Positions 16,778 to 24,569 of a stretch of 64,000 bases of DNA are shown piece by piece. Each line of letters starts with the position of its first letter. Positions within the stretch are counted from its first letter, which is position 1. Source of the DNA: Methylobacterium terricola. GTDB taxonomy: Bacteria > Pseudomonadota > Alphaproteobacteria > Rhizobiales > Beijerinckiaceae. Under the pieces are notes generated by a model. It saw only the letters and a list, made by a program, of their open reading frames with translations. It had not been told where the DNA came from and did no database searches. The translations under genes were made by a program, and so were the position numbers. The DNA lies in NCBI RefSeq assembly GCF_006151805.1, contig NZ_VDDA01000002.1, forward strand, positions 124,001 to 188,000. Direction: 5' to 3'.

Positions 16778-17176
16778 ATGACCAAGACCGTACATAGCAC
16801 ACGCCGCAGCATGTTTGTAGGGGCTGCGGCGCTCGCCGCGGTACCTCTCGCCACGCCAGCCATGGCCCTCCCTTCCCCCGACGCAGCGCTCATCCGCGAC
16901 GCCGAACGCGCAATCAGCCTCAAGCACGAGATCAACGCGAAGGCGGTTGCCGAGAACTGGGACGACGACACTGTGGCCGCCCGCTGCGAGGAGCTGAACG
17001 CTCTCTTCGATGCTGTGAGCGAGATGCCAGCGTTCAGTCGAGCCGGACTGGAGGCGAAGGCCAAGTTGCTCGCGGTCGACACTGCTCGGTCCGAGCCTGC
17101 GACGGATCAGGTCGAGATCCTTCTCGCATCGCTGCTGCGCGACCTAATCGGCGCGGCGGCTCAAGTTCCTGCTTAG
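16778..17176 (+). CDS. Tat-signal exported protein of unknown function
   Basis: 132 aa. The N-terminus (STRRSMFVGAAALAAV followed by PLATPAMA) has a twin-arginine signal with an AxA cleavage site near residue 28. The mature part is helical and acidic with no recognised domain. Twin-arginine export by a phage-encoded protein is unusual; it reads with the upstream small Arc gene (27-base gap) and may be a lysogenic conversion gene. Confidence 0.6.
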   Translation: MTKTVHSTRRSMFVGAAALAAVPLATPAMALPSPDAALIRDAERAISLKHEINAKAVAENWDDDTVAARCEELNALFDAVSEMPAFSRAGLEAKAKLLAVDTARSEPATDQVEILLASLLRDLIGAAAQVPA

Positions 17177-17183
17177 GCAGGCC

Positions 17184-17251
17184 GGCGGCGGGCAAGCTTC
17201 CTACGGCGACAGCCCGCCGCCTCTTCGCACCCTCGGTTCCAAGGCCGAGGG
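17184..17251 (+). terminator. Two strong stem-loops upstream of the antirepressor
   Basis: GGCGGCGGGC (17184-17193) pairs with GCCCGCCGCC (17212-17221); then CCCTCGG (17230-17236) pairs with CCGAGGG (17245-17251). They lie between the Tat-signal gene and the antirepressor. No U-run follows either, so they may attenuate or protect the transcript rather than terminate it. Confidence 0.4.
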
Positions 17252-17282
17252 CACTTCCCACCGGATGCAAAGGACGCATCGG

Positions 17283-18149
17283 ATGAGTAGCGGCACTTCT
17301 ATCACACACGGACCCCAGCCGACCATTTCCATCGGCGGCGTGGATCTCACTCGCATCGAGTACCGCGGTGAGCAGGTCGTGACGTTCGCGATGGTCGACA
17401 AGGTCCACGGCCGTCCAGAGGGCACGGCGAAGCGCAATTTCAACGAGAACGAGGGGCGGTTCGAAACCGGTACGGATTTCGTACTGGTAAAAGCCGCCGA
17501 CCTGCGCCGCCTTGCACCGGAGGCGGTCGGATCCCGGGGCGGCGGCGACGTCACCCTCATCACCCGCCGCGGCTACCTCAAGCTCGTCAAGCCGATGAAC
17601 GACGATCGAGCCTGGGCCGTCCAGGGCGAGATGGTCGATCGCTACTTCGCCGTGGAGCGATTGCCCGTCGCTCCGGAACCCGCCCATACCGGGATCAATG
17701 CCCGTGAAGCGCGACTGACCTTCAAGCACCACCTCGGCATCGCCAAGATGCTGAAGCTTGAGGGCAACCAAGCGGTGCTCGCGGCGAACCGGGCGACCAA
17801 AGCGATGTGCGGTGTCGCTCCGCTCGACGCCATGGGCATCACGCACGTGACCGCGCCGCAGAACGAGCCGTTGTTGAACTGCACGGACATCGGTAAGCGT
17901 CTCGGCGACTACAGCGCCCAGGATGTGAACCGCTACCTCGTTCAGTTCGGCTATCAGGTTGCCCTTCGTGACGCCAAGGACAAGCTCTACTACGAGGTCA
18001 CCGACTTGGGCCGCGATGCGGGCGGCGTGATGCAGGACACGGGCAAGAGTCACGGCGATGGTACACCCGTGCGTCAGCTCCGGTGGGCGTCAGGCATCGT
18101 CGCGAAGCTGAGGGCCGACATCGCCAAGCCGGAGACGATCCATGGGTGA
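17283..18149 (+). CDS. ORF6N-domain phage antirepressor
   Basis: 288 aa from ATG 17283 behind AAAGGACG (an ATG at 17265 is also in frame). Residues ~20-95 match ORF6N (IEYRGEQVVTFAMVDKVHGR, NFNENEGRFETGTDFVLV), a DNA-binding module of KilA-N/Roi-type antirepressors. A middle linker leads to a C-terminal domain with NCTDIGKRLGDYSAQDVNRY, a phage regulatory HTH-like segment. It would counter the lysogeny repressor. It overlaps the next gene by eight bases. Confidence 0.8.
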   Translation: MSSGTSITHGPQPTISIGGVDLTRIEYRGEQVVTFAMVDKVHGRPEGTAKRNFNENEGRFETGTDFVLVKAADLRRLAPEAVGSRGGGDVTLITRRGYLKLVKPMNDDRAWAVQGEMVDRYFAVERLPVAPEPAHTGINAREARLTFKHHLGIAKMLKLEGNQAVLAANRATKAMCGVAPLDAMGITHVTAPQNEPLLNCTDIGKRLGDYSAQDVNRYLVQFGYQVALRDAKDKLYYEVTDLGRDAGGVMQDTGKSHGDGTPVRQLRWASGIVAKLRADIAKPETIHG

Positions 18150-18354
18150 GCATCAGCCGCTCACCTACGCCCAGATGGGCGAGGTCGCTGGCGCAGTTGC
18201 AAAAGCGATTATGGACACGGTTGGCGATGACCGCGCCCAGGAGGTTGTCGATCGCTGGGCCGAACTTGGCCTCTACGTGCCTCTCGGCTTCACGTGCATC
18301 GCCGCTGTGCGGGAAGCGATGAAGGGCGAGATCAGGAAGGCGATGCGCCGCTAA
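18142..18354 (+). CDS. Small hypothetical protein, 70 aa
   Basis: ATG 18142 overlaps the antirepressor 3' end in another frame. Helical (LTYAQMGEVAGAVAKAIMDT...), ending with basic residues. No family recognised. Translational overlap links it to the antirepressor. Confidence 0.5.
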   Translation: MGEHQPLTYAQMGEVAGAVAKAIMDTVGDDRAQEVVDRWAELGLYVPLGFTCIAAVREAMKGEIRKAMRR

Positions 18355-18361
18355 CCCACCA

Positions 18362-18389
18362 CCCAGCAGGGCACCTCAGCCCTGCTGGG
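18362..18389. terminator. Stem-loop between convergent genes
   Basis: CCCAGCAGGGC (18362-18372) pairs perfectly with GCCCTGCTGGG (18379-18389) around a six-base loop. It lies just after the rightward antirepressor operon and just before the stop of the leftward secreted-protein gene, so it could terminate from both sides. No U-run is present. Confidence 0.55.
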
Positions 18390-18632
18390 CTATCTCCGCC
18401 GCCCCCTTCTGGAGCGTCCTCCGCTTCCGCCTTCGCTGCTTGACCCCTCATAGCCGTGACATGTTCGTGTCGAACGGCTGAAGCTTCCATCGTTGCAGAG
18501 GAAGCGCCCGCCAGAGCAGGCCTTGACGCCGCCCTTTGATTGCGAGCACGGGTAGTTTCTGGCCTCCGCATCCAATGGCGCGAATGTGACCAGCCCGGCG
18601 AACGCGGCCGGCAGAACCAACTTCAAGCGCAA
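18390..18632 (-). CDS. Small secreted cysteine-rich protein
   Basis: 80 aa from TTG 18632, four bases after GGGAGGA; no Met start downstream fits. The N-terminus is a signal peptide (RLKLVLPAAFAGLVTFAPLD, cleavage after AEA near residue 24). The mature protein has four Cys (PCSQSKGGVKACSGGRFLC...TC), a pattern seen in small exported proteins of rhizobial replicons and prophages, and an Arg/Gly/Ser-rich tail. Function unknown. Confidence 0.6.
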   Translation of the reverse strand: MRLKLVLPAAFAGLVTFAPLDAEARNYPCSQSKGGVKACSGGRFLCNDGSFSRSTRTCHGYEGSSSEGGSGGRSRRGRRR

Positions 18633-18729
18633 GACATCCTCCCTATTTGAGGGAGCCGATTGGACGCTTGTAGATCTTAAGAAAGAGAGTCGCGGCTTCA
18701 GTCCGTTCGCTGATGCCGGATACACTCAG

Positions 18730-19194
18730 CTAACCACACTTCTCCCCTAGGCGCGTGTTAAGCTCGCTCCGCCATTTGTTAACATCCCCGTCGTCCGAAA
18801 ATATCTTAACAATTCCATTGCCGCGCCAGCTATCATATATGTCCGTCCTCAAAATATTCTGCAAATCTCCATTATTGTCCTTAATCTTATAAGTGTGAAC
18901 AGCCCCGGAGGTATGTCCGTTGAGGGCTGCGAATTTCTCACCAACACGTATAATGCGCAACTGCGAAGAGCATATCAACTCGATTTTATCGGTCGGAAAA
19001 ATCCAATTTTGACCTACAGCAGTGCTTGCGGCAGATCGAAATTCATGGAACTTCGCATTATGTGATGGGTAGCTATTGCTAGATGAGACAAAAACGTAAT
19101 TGTTCTGATTTTTTGCGCCTGACCCGTCAAAAAAAGCCGATACTGTGTATATAATAAAGAAAATACCAGCTACGGTTACCAAAAATTTACGCAC
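18730..19194 (-). CDS. AT-rich exported/anchored protein, DUF2511-like suspected
   Basis: 154 aa from GTG 19194, six bases after GGAGGT. One N-terminal membrane segment (FLVTVAGIFFIIYTVSAFF) acts as signal or anchor. The part NWIFPTDKIELICSSQLRII with GEKFAALNG resembles the DUF2511/YebY layout (a Cys followed by a 'YALNG'-type motif). Its base composition is visibly lower in G+C than every neighbour, which points to separate acquisition. Divergent from the tail assembly chaperone gene. Confidence 0.6.
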   Translation of the reverse strand: MRKFLVTVAGIFFIIYTVSAFFDGSGAKNQNNYVFVSSSNSYPSHNAKFHEFRSAASTAVGQNWIFPTDKIELICSSQLRIIRVGEKFAALNGHTSGAVHTYKIKDNNGDLQNILRTDIYDSWRGNGIVKIFSDDGDVNKWRSELNTRLGEKCG

Positions 19195-19233
19195 GTTGCA
19201 CCTCCGCCCCAAACTTGCGCTTCAAGGTCTGCC

Positions 19234-19629
19234 ATGGCGACAGAACGAAAAATCGGCCCTCACGTCTACCGCTGCGAGAAACTTCCGGCCGAGCCAGCGA
19301 TCCGCCTGTTCCTACGGGTGAGCAAGTTCTTTGAGAACGCGCCCGAGATGATGGCTTCCGTGGCCTTTGGCGGGGAGTCTTCGCGGGCGGCATTCATCGC
19401 GGTGGCCCTCGGCGGAGTCGACCCCGACGAAGCGCAGGGATTGCTGCGCGAGCTGGCGGAAACCTGCACGACCGGCGGTGACCCGTGCGTTGTGGGTGTG
19501 AAGCCACAGGGCATGACGGACCTGATCGACGTCGCATGGTTCGCCATGGAGGCGCAGTTCAAGGATTTTTTGGTCGCAAGCCTGCCACGACCCCGCCCCG
19601 GGGAGACAGCGGGCGCCGACGCGGTCTAA
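19234..19629 (+). CDS. Tail assembly chaperone, short form (gpG-like)
   Basis: 131 aa. N-terminal region (PHVYRCEKLPAEPAIRLFLR) and the acidic, helical remainder fit the tail assembly chaperones that bind the tape measure protein. It lies directly upstream of the tape measure and carries a slippery heptamer (T TTT TTG, 19566-19572) near its end, as in lambda G/GT and many other tailed phages. The zero-frame product stops at 19627-19629. Confidence 0.75.
   Translation: MATERKIGPHVYRCEKLPAEPAIRLFLRVSKFFENAPEMMASVAFGGESSRAAFIAVALGGVDPDEAQGLLRELAETCTTGGDPCVVGVKPQGMTDLIDVAWFAMEAQFKDFLVASLPRPRPGETAGADAV
19566..19572 (+). other. Programmed -1 ribosomal frameshift site T TTT TTG
   Basis: Read in the chaperone frame, codons are AAG GAT TTT TTG, so the six T plus G form a perfect X XXY YYZ heptamer. 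Slipping back one base moves ribosomes into the frame that stays open to 19874. The GC-rich sequence just downstream (CCCCGCCCCGGGG, ~19590-19602) could form a stimulatory structure. Efficiency is unknown. Confidence 0.75.
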
Positions 19630-19874
19630 CCGAACGCGAGATGAAGGCTGCAATCCCAAACCTTTTAGATCGCACTTACCTGTTGCGGCCGACGCAGATC
19701 TTCGCAGATCCGCCGCTTTGCACACTGCAAGAACTTCGCACCACATACACGATTGATGACCTAGCCGACTTTCACGAGATCTTGGACTTCCGAGAAGCTG
19801 AAATTGACCGGGTGCATCGCGAGATTGCACGCGAGCGTGATAGCAAGGCGACGCAAGTAAGGCGCAGGCGATGA
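19572..19874 (+). CDS. Tail assembly chaperone -1 frame extension (T part of GT-like fusion)
   Basis: This frame is open from before the slippery site to TGA 19872-19874 and would add about 100 residues to the 113 read before the slip, giving a ~213-aa fusion. An in-frame ATG (19641) has no good ribosome site, which favours frameshift expression. The end (ILDFREAEIDRVHREIARER) is a charged helix. It overlaps the tape measure start by four bases (ATGA). Confidence 0.7.
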   Translation, partial: GRKPATTPPRGDSGRRRGLTEREMKAAIPNLLDRTYLLRPTQIFADPPLCTLQELRTTYTIDDLADFHEILDFREAEIDRVHREIARERDSKATQVRRRR

Positions 19875-21757
19875 TCGTAGACGAACTTATTGCTCGCCTT
19901 GGCTTCAAGAGCAGCGGCCAGTCGGAAGCACGGAAATTCATTCGTCAGCTTGAGCAAATCAAGAAAGCTGCGAAAGATGCCGGCAAGGGGATGAACCTCA
20001 ACTTTAGCGGCAAGTCAACCGGCCTCGATCGGATGGCGGCTGATGCGCAGCGCGCGACGGTGGCGCTGCAACGGCTCCGGCGCGAGGCGATGCGTCCGCT
20101 GCGGGTAAACGGCTTTGGCGGTGGGCTGGCTGTCGGCCCTGGCGGCTACTTGCCGCTTAGCCGGCGCGGCCTTGGTCGGGGCCGGGCTGGGCATGGCAGC
20201 GCCGCCGGGAAGATCGGCGCGGGCGAGGTGGCGCAACGCGAATTCCTCTCGGGCGCCGGCGCAGGCTATGTCGCCTCTCGCGGGACCGGAGCGGCTGGCG
20301 CCTTGCTCGGCGGTCTCGCCGCCGCCTCTGCCACGAAAAGCTCTATGAGCTTTGAGCGCGGCATGATCGACGTGCAGAAGGCGACCGACGCCACTCCGCA
20401 GCAGTACAAGGATTACGAGGAATTCATCCTCAAGCTTGCCCGTAAGACCGGTAAGTCCAAAGAAGAGCTGGCATCGCTTCTCGCGAGTGGCGGGTTCGCA
20501 GGCAGGCCGCAAGGTGAGCTTCGCGACTTCACCGAGTACGGCGCCAAGGCTGCGGTAGCCTGGAGAACGACGCCCGACGAGACCGGACAGGGTCTCGCCG
20601 AGATCGGCAACATCTTTGGCGTTAATCAGAAGCGCATTGAGGAAATCGGCGACGCGATCAACACGGCGGCCGATAAATCGGCCTCAAAGGAGGCGGATCT
20701 TCTGGAGTACATTCGCCGCGTGGGCGCGTCGGGGAAGCTCAGCGGCATAAGCGCTGAGGAGCTGTTGGCGTTTGGCGCAGCAATGAAAGAAGTTGGTGTC
20801 CGCACAGATGTGGCTGCGACCGGCATGGAAGCTTTCATGAATGTCATGAAGCTTGGGGAGGAGTTCTCAAAGAACGCTGGGGACGGCCTCAAGGAGCTTG
20901 GCTACGACTCAACCAAGATGCGAAAGGCGTTTAACAAGGCGCCGGTCGAAGAAATGATGAAAATGCTTGATAAGCTCAACAAGGTGGCAGACCCGCTTAA
21001 GCGCTCTGAAATCATGGTCAACTTGTTCGGCAAAGAGTACCAAGACGACATCGCCAAGCTAATGAACGCAGTCCCGCGCCTCAAGGAGTTGCTTGAGTTG
21101 CTGCGCGACCCGAAAAAATCGCAGGGCTCCGTCCGCGAGCAATTCGATAAGCAGCTTGAATTTGATGTCAGCAAGATTGACCAAGCGAAGCAGTCAACGG
21201 ACGTGCTACAGACTCGCGTCGGCAACTACATCAAGCGCGGACTAGGCGTCATCTCAGAGGTGTTTAACGGCGCGATCGATGGCCTTGAGGGTGAGGCTAT
21301 CAGCCCGCAGCAACGCGAGGGGATGACGAAGAAGTTGAACGCATGGCTTGGCGTGTCCCCGCTTCGCACCTCGCCCGGGATCACCGCCGACGAGTTCAGC
21401 CAGCGCTTTGGATCGGGAGCCACCGCCCGGGGCACCTTCGGCAGCCTGACCGATCGCATGAAATGGGGGGCGGCAGCCGGCAAGATGCCAGGCGCCCCGT
21501 CCTTCGGCAGCCTTTCCGACCGGCTGAACTGGGCAAAGACCGGAACGCAACAGGCCACAGGGGTGACGAACACCATCAACAACACCAACACCGGCAACGA
21601 CCAGCGGACGCAAAGCGTGACAGTCAACCAGACCGTGAATGGCGTTCCCGGCGTGGCATCCGCCGCAGCCGAGGGCGCCAAGAGTGGACTTGCTTCCATG
21701 GGGGCTTCGGTCGCCAAGGCCAACTCCACTCCCACCGCCGGCAGCACGGCGCCGTAA
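19871..21757 (+). CDS. Tail tape measure protein
   Basis: 628 aa. Starts MIVDELIARLGFKSSGQSEA; the middle (SFERGMIDVQKATDATPQQY, LARKTGKSKEELASLLASGG, YIRRVGASGKLSGISAEELL) matches the TP901-type tape measure core. The C-terminal part is low-complexity, Asn/Thr-rich. The gene length sets tail length; 628 aa implies a short contractile tail compared with T4-type phages. Overlaps the chaperone extension. Confidence 0.88.
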   Translation: MIVDELIARLGFKSSGQSEARKFIRQLEQIKKAAKDAGKGMNLNFSGKSTGLDRMAADAQRATVALQRLRREAMRPLRVNGFGGGLAVGPGGYLPLSRRGLGRGRAGHGSAAGKIGAGEVAQREFLSGAGAGYVASRGTGAAGALLGGLAAASATKSSMSFERGMIDVQKATDATPQQYKDYEEFILKLARKTGKSKEELASLLASGGFAGRPQGELRDFTEYGAKAAVAWRTTPDETGQGLAEIGNIFGVNQKRIEEIGDAINTAADKSASKEADLLEYIRRVGASGKLSGISAEELLAFGAAMKEVGVRTDVAATGMEAFMNVMKLGEEFSKNAGDGLKELGYDSTKMRKAFNKAPVEEMMKMLDKLNKVADPLKRSEIMVNLFGKEYQDDIAKLMNAVPRLKELLELLRDPKKSQGSVREQFDKQLEFDVSKIDQAKQSTDVLQTRVGNYIKRGLGVISEVFNGAIDGLEGEAISPQQREGMTKKLNAWLGVSPLRTSPGITADEFSQRFGSGATARGTFGSLTDRMKWGAAAGKMPGAPSFGSLSDRLNWAKTGTQQATGVTNTINNTNTGNDQRTQSVTVNQTVNGVPGVASAAAEGAKSGLASMGASVAKANSTPTAGSTAP

Positions 21758-21760
21758 GCT

Positions 21761-22288
21761 ATGCCCGTGTTCTTCCCACGCTCAATCGGGCCTGTCGTGG
21801 TCGACGTCGTGATTTCGGAAGAGGCTGAGGCCTCCATGGAAATCCCGTCTCATCCGGTGGAAAAGGGCGCCAAGATCAGCGATCACGCTTGGCGTCTCCC
21901 GACCACGCTGACGATGGAGTGCATCAACGGCGACGTGACCGGTACGTGGCAGGCATTGACCGACCTGATGGCGCAGGCCGAGCCGTTCGACATCCTCAAC
22001 GGGTTTGACCTGTTTGAGAGCATGATGATCGAGCGCATCAACCCGCGCCGCGACGTGACGCTCTGCCAGGTCATCTCCTTCTCGGTCGAACTCAAGGAGG
22101 TCGTGATCGTTGAGACGGCCACGACTGCGGGGAATGCTGGTACCGGGGGCGATCAGCGCGGGCAGGGTAAGACCACCCGCGGACAAGTCCAGGCTCGCGA
22201 AGTGTCTACCGCGAGCGGGCGCGGGGCGCAGGTAGGTGCGGCGGTAGCTGCTGCGCCTACCGCTTCTTCGATCCCGGGGCTGTTCTAA
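21761..22288 (+). CDS. Dit-like distal tail / baseplate protein
   Basis: 175 aa. The HPVEKGAKISDHAWRLPTTL segment is the hallmark of the Dit-like N-terminal domain of myovirus baseplate proteins, followed by VTGTWQALTDLMAQAEPF and the 'NPRRDVTLCQVISFSVELKE' strand. The C-terminal 50 residues are Gly/Ala/Thr-rich and probably flexible. The next start overlaps by one base. Confidence 0.75.
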   Translation: MPVFFPRSIGPVVVDVVISEEAEASMEIPSHPVEKGAKISDHAWRLPTTLTMECINGDVTGTWQALTDLMAQAEPFDILNGFDLFESMMIERINPRRDVTLCQVISFSVELKEVVIVETATTAGNAGTGGDQRGQGKTTRGQVQAREVSTASGRGAQVGAAVAAAPTASSIPGLF

Positions 22289-22596
22289 TGGCGCTCTACG
22301 AGATCACCGTCATCGACGCGCCTTGGCAGCGGCTTGAGACCTATCTGAGCGACACGCAGGTCGCGCTAGAGCTGTTCTACAACACCTTCCTCAATCGCTG
22401 GTCGCTGACGTTCGAGGTGGCGGGCACGGTCGTCCTGCGCGGACGACGCATGGTGCCGGGCACCGATCTATTGGCGGGGTACGATCTCGGCCTTGGCCGG
22501 CTCTTCCTTGTCAACTGGGCGCAGGATGGGAGCGAGCCGGGGCGCGATGAACTGCCGAGCGGGCAGTATCGCCTGATCCACGACGACGGTCTCTGA
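22288..22596 (+). CDS. Baseplate plug protein (Pam3 gp18-like)
   Basis: 102 aa. The compact pattern (ALELFYNTFLNRWSLTFEVA, VVLRGRRMVPGTDLLAGYD, GLGRLFLVNWAQDG) matches the small plug proteins found between Dit-like and hub genes in simple contractile-tail phages. Starts and stops overlap both neighbours, so stoichiometric coupling is likely. Confidence 0.7.
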   Translation: MALYEITVIDAPWQRLETYLSDTQVALELFYNTFLNRWSLTFEVAGTVVLRGRRMVPGTDLLAGYDLGLGRLFLVNWAQDGSEPGRDELPSGQYRLIHDDGL

Positions 22597-23489
22597 TGGC
22601 GCATCAGTTCGGCCGCATCATTCGCGTGACCGTGAGCGGCAAGGCCGGCTCCGCCACATTCGAAGGCTCTCAGAGCCCGACGCCAGGGCTCAAGATTGAA
22701 TTCACTTGCACAAAAACGATTGGTAGCAAACAGAATACCGGCACGGTGACCATCACGAACTTGTCGAAGTCTCGTCGCAACATGCTCGGTGAGGAGTACG
22801 ACAAGCTGACGCTTGAGGTCGGCTATAAGGATACCAAGACTTCTGTGCTCCTGACCGGCGAAATCCGCGACGTTAGCCATGCCAAGACCGAGCCGGACAT
22901 CACCACGACGATCGAAGTGGGCGATGGTGACAAGGCGATCCAGAAGGGCAAGGTGTCGAAGACCTTCCCCGCCGGGACCAAGCCGAAAGAAATCATCGAG
23001 TACCTTCGCGACCAGATGCCGGGATTGAAGAAGGGCGAGATCAAGGGCCTAGACGATCTGCCGTCCACGAAGCGTCCCACGACTGTCTACGGCTACGCCT
23101 ACCGCGAGTTGGACACGCTGGGCCGGCAGCACGGCTTTTATTGGTCGGTGCAGAACGACAAATTCCAGGCCGTCAAGTCGGATGAGCACCTCGGCGGCAA
23201 CATCCTGATCTCGGCAGAAACCGGGATGCTTGGGACGCCAACGCCGACCGACAAGGGCGTGAAGGTCAAGTGCCTTATCAATCCCGAACTTGCGCCGGGG
23301 AAGACCATAGACGTTCGTTCTGACTTCCTCGACACGGGATCGGGCAAGGCCAAGGAAAAGCGCTCGACCGACGCAGGCGGCGGCATCTTTCGCATCGCGA
23401 ACATCAGCTTCACCGGCGGCTCCCGGTCGGATGACTTTTATGCTGAGGTCGAGGGCCATCGGGTCGCGGGCAACAAGGTCAAAAAGTAA
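22596..23489 (+). CDS. Baseplate hub protein
   Basis: 297 aa. The N-terminal beta domain (IRVTVSGKAG, KIEFTCTKTIGSKQNTGTVT, ITNLSKSRRN) and the middle YRELDTLGRQHGFYWSVQND fit the gp27/gpD-like hub proteins that seat the spike. Gene order plug, hub, spike is conserved in this phage type. Overlaps both neighbours by one base. Confidence 0.72.
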   Translation: MAHQFGRIIRVTVSGKAGSATFEGSQSPTPGLKIEFTCTKTIGSKQNTGTVTITNLSKSRRNMLGEEYDKLTLEVGYKDTKTSVLLTGEIRDVSHAKTEPDITTTIEVGDGDKAIQKGKVSKTFPAGTKPKEIIEYLRDQMPGLKKGEIKGLDDLPSTKRPTTVYGYAYRELDTLGRQHGFYWSVQNDKFQAVKSDEHLGGNILISAETGMLGTPTPTDKGVKVKCLINPELAPGKTIDVRSDFLDTGSGKAKEKRSTDAGGGIFRIANISFTGGSRSDDFYAEVEGHRVAGNKVKK

Positions 23490-24124
23490 TGGCCGGCTAT
23501 CAAGGCACTTCAACGCGCCGGGATACCCAGGAGTATCTTGCGGCGATCCCGGAGACTGAGCGCGCCGACATCAACACGACGGCTGTGGGCATCGTGCAGT
23601 CCTACGACGCCAAGACACAGACCGCCGTCGTGCAGCCGAAACTCACGATGCAGATCGACGGGGAGACGATCCGAGCCCCCGAGTTGCAGAGCGTGCCGGT
23701 CGCCCACCCTCGTGCCGGCGGGCTGATCATGCACAAACCCTTAAAGAAGGGCGACGAGGTCAACTTGCACTTCGCGCAGCGCTCGCTCGACGACGCGGTG
23801 CAAGATGGTAGCGACCAATCAGCCAATCGAGGCCGAATGCACTCGCTGAGCGATGCGCTCGCGGTGCCGGCCGCGCACTCTAAGGCCAAGCAACTCGCGA
23901 ACCTTCCCGCCGACCGCGCCCACCTGGGCAGCGAGGATGGGAAGAGCGGCCTTCAGATGAAGGAAGACGGCTCCTTTGATCTCGTGCGGAATGGCGACAC
24001 GGTCTTCAGGATCCTTGAAGATCTGACGAAGGCGTTTCGCGACCATCTTCAGCCCGGGGCTCATGACAAGATCGCAGATGCAAATGCGATCCTGACCCGC
24101 ATCGGCAAAATGAAGGCTTCCTGA
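23489..24124 (+). CDS. Membrane-puncturing spike, Gp138 family
   Basis: 211 aa. The Gp138 N-terminal OB-fold is visible (INTTAVGIVQSYDAKTQTAV, VPVAHPRAGGLIMHKPLKKG, DEVNLHFAQRSLDDAV). It is followed by a short C-terminal part (LQMKEDGSFDLVRNGDTVFR) suggesting a small beta-helix tip. The family forms the trimeric spike that pierces the outer membrane. Confidence 0.82.
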   Translation: MAGYQGTSTRRDTQEYLAAIPETERADINTTAVGIVQSYDAKTQTAVVQPKLTMQIDGETIRAPELQSVPVAHPRAGGLIMHKPLKKGDEVNLHFAQRSLDDAVQDGSDQSANRGRMHSLSDALAVPAAHSKAKQLANLPADRAHLGSEDGKSGLQMKEDGSFDLVRNGDTVFRILEDLTKAFRDHLQPGAHDKIADANAILTRIGKMKAS

Positions 24125-24125
24125 C

Positions 24126-24569
24126 GTGGCAAAGTACGTCGGCCTGGGCATTACGCCTGAGCATTCAGAACTGCTGGCAACCGAAAATGGCGCGATCGTC
24201 GTCTCGGAAGCCGGTCTCGCGATCCTCGCCTATCAGACCAAGAACGACCTGACGCTCGACGAGACCGGCAACCTCCGAATGGTCTACGACGCGGAGGCCG
24301 TTGGGGAGCACGCGCGGCAGCGGCTCATGTTCTTCAAGGGTGAGTGGTTTCTGGACCCGTCCATCGGTGTCGACTGGTTCGGGCAGGTACTCGGGTTCGC
24401 CTCAAGCCGGATGCAGGTCGCCGAGGCGATCGTTAAGCGCGTGATCCTTCAGACGCCCGGTGTTACGGGCCTGCGTCAAGTTTCCACCACCTATGACCGG
24501 GCCATCCGCGGCGTTCGCATCGAGGGCGTCGAGGTTGACACCGAGTTTGATGAGCCGGTGATCCTCTGA
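24126..24569 (+). CDS. Baseplate wedge protein, gp25-like
   Basis: 147 aa from GTG 24126. The region ARQRLMFFKGEWFLDPSIGV with late RGVRIEGVEVDTEF matches gp25/XkdS-type wedge proteins, which anchor sheath contraction to the baseplate. The following baseplate J start overlaps by one base. Confidence 0.75.
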   Translation: MAKYVGLGITPEHSELLATENGAIVVSEAGLAILAYQTKNDLTLDETGNLRMVYDAEAVGEHARQRLMFFKGEWFLDPSIGVDWFGQVLGFASSRMQVAEAIVKRVILQTPGVTGLRQVSTTYDRAIRGVRIEGVEVDTEFDEPVIL

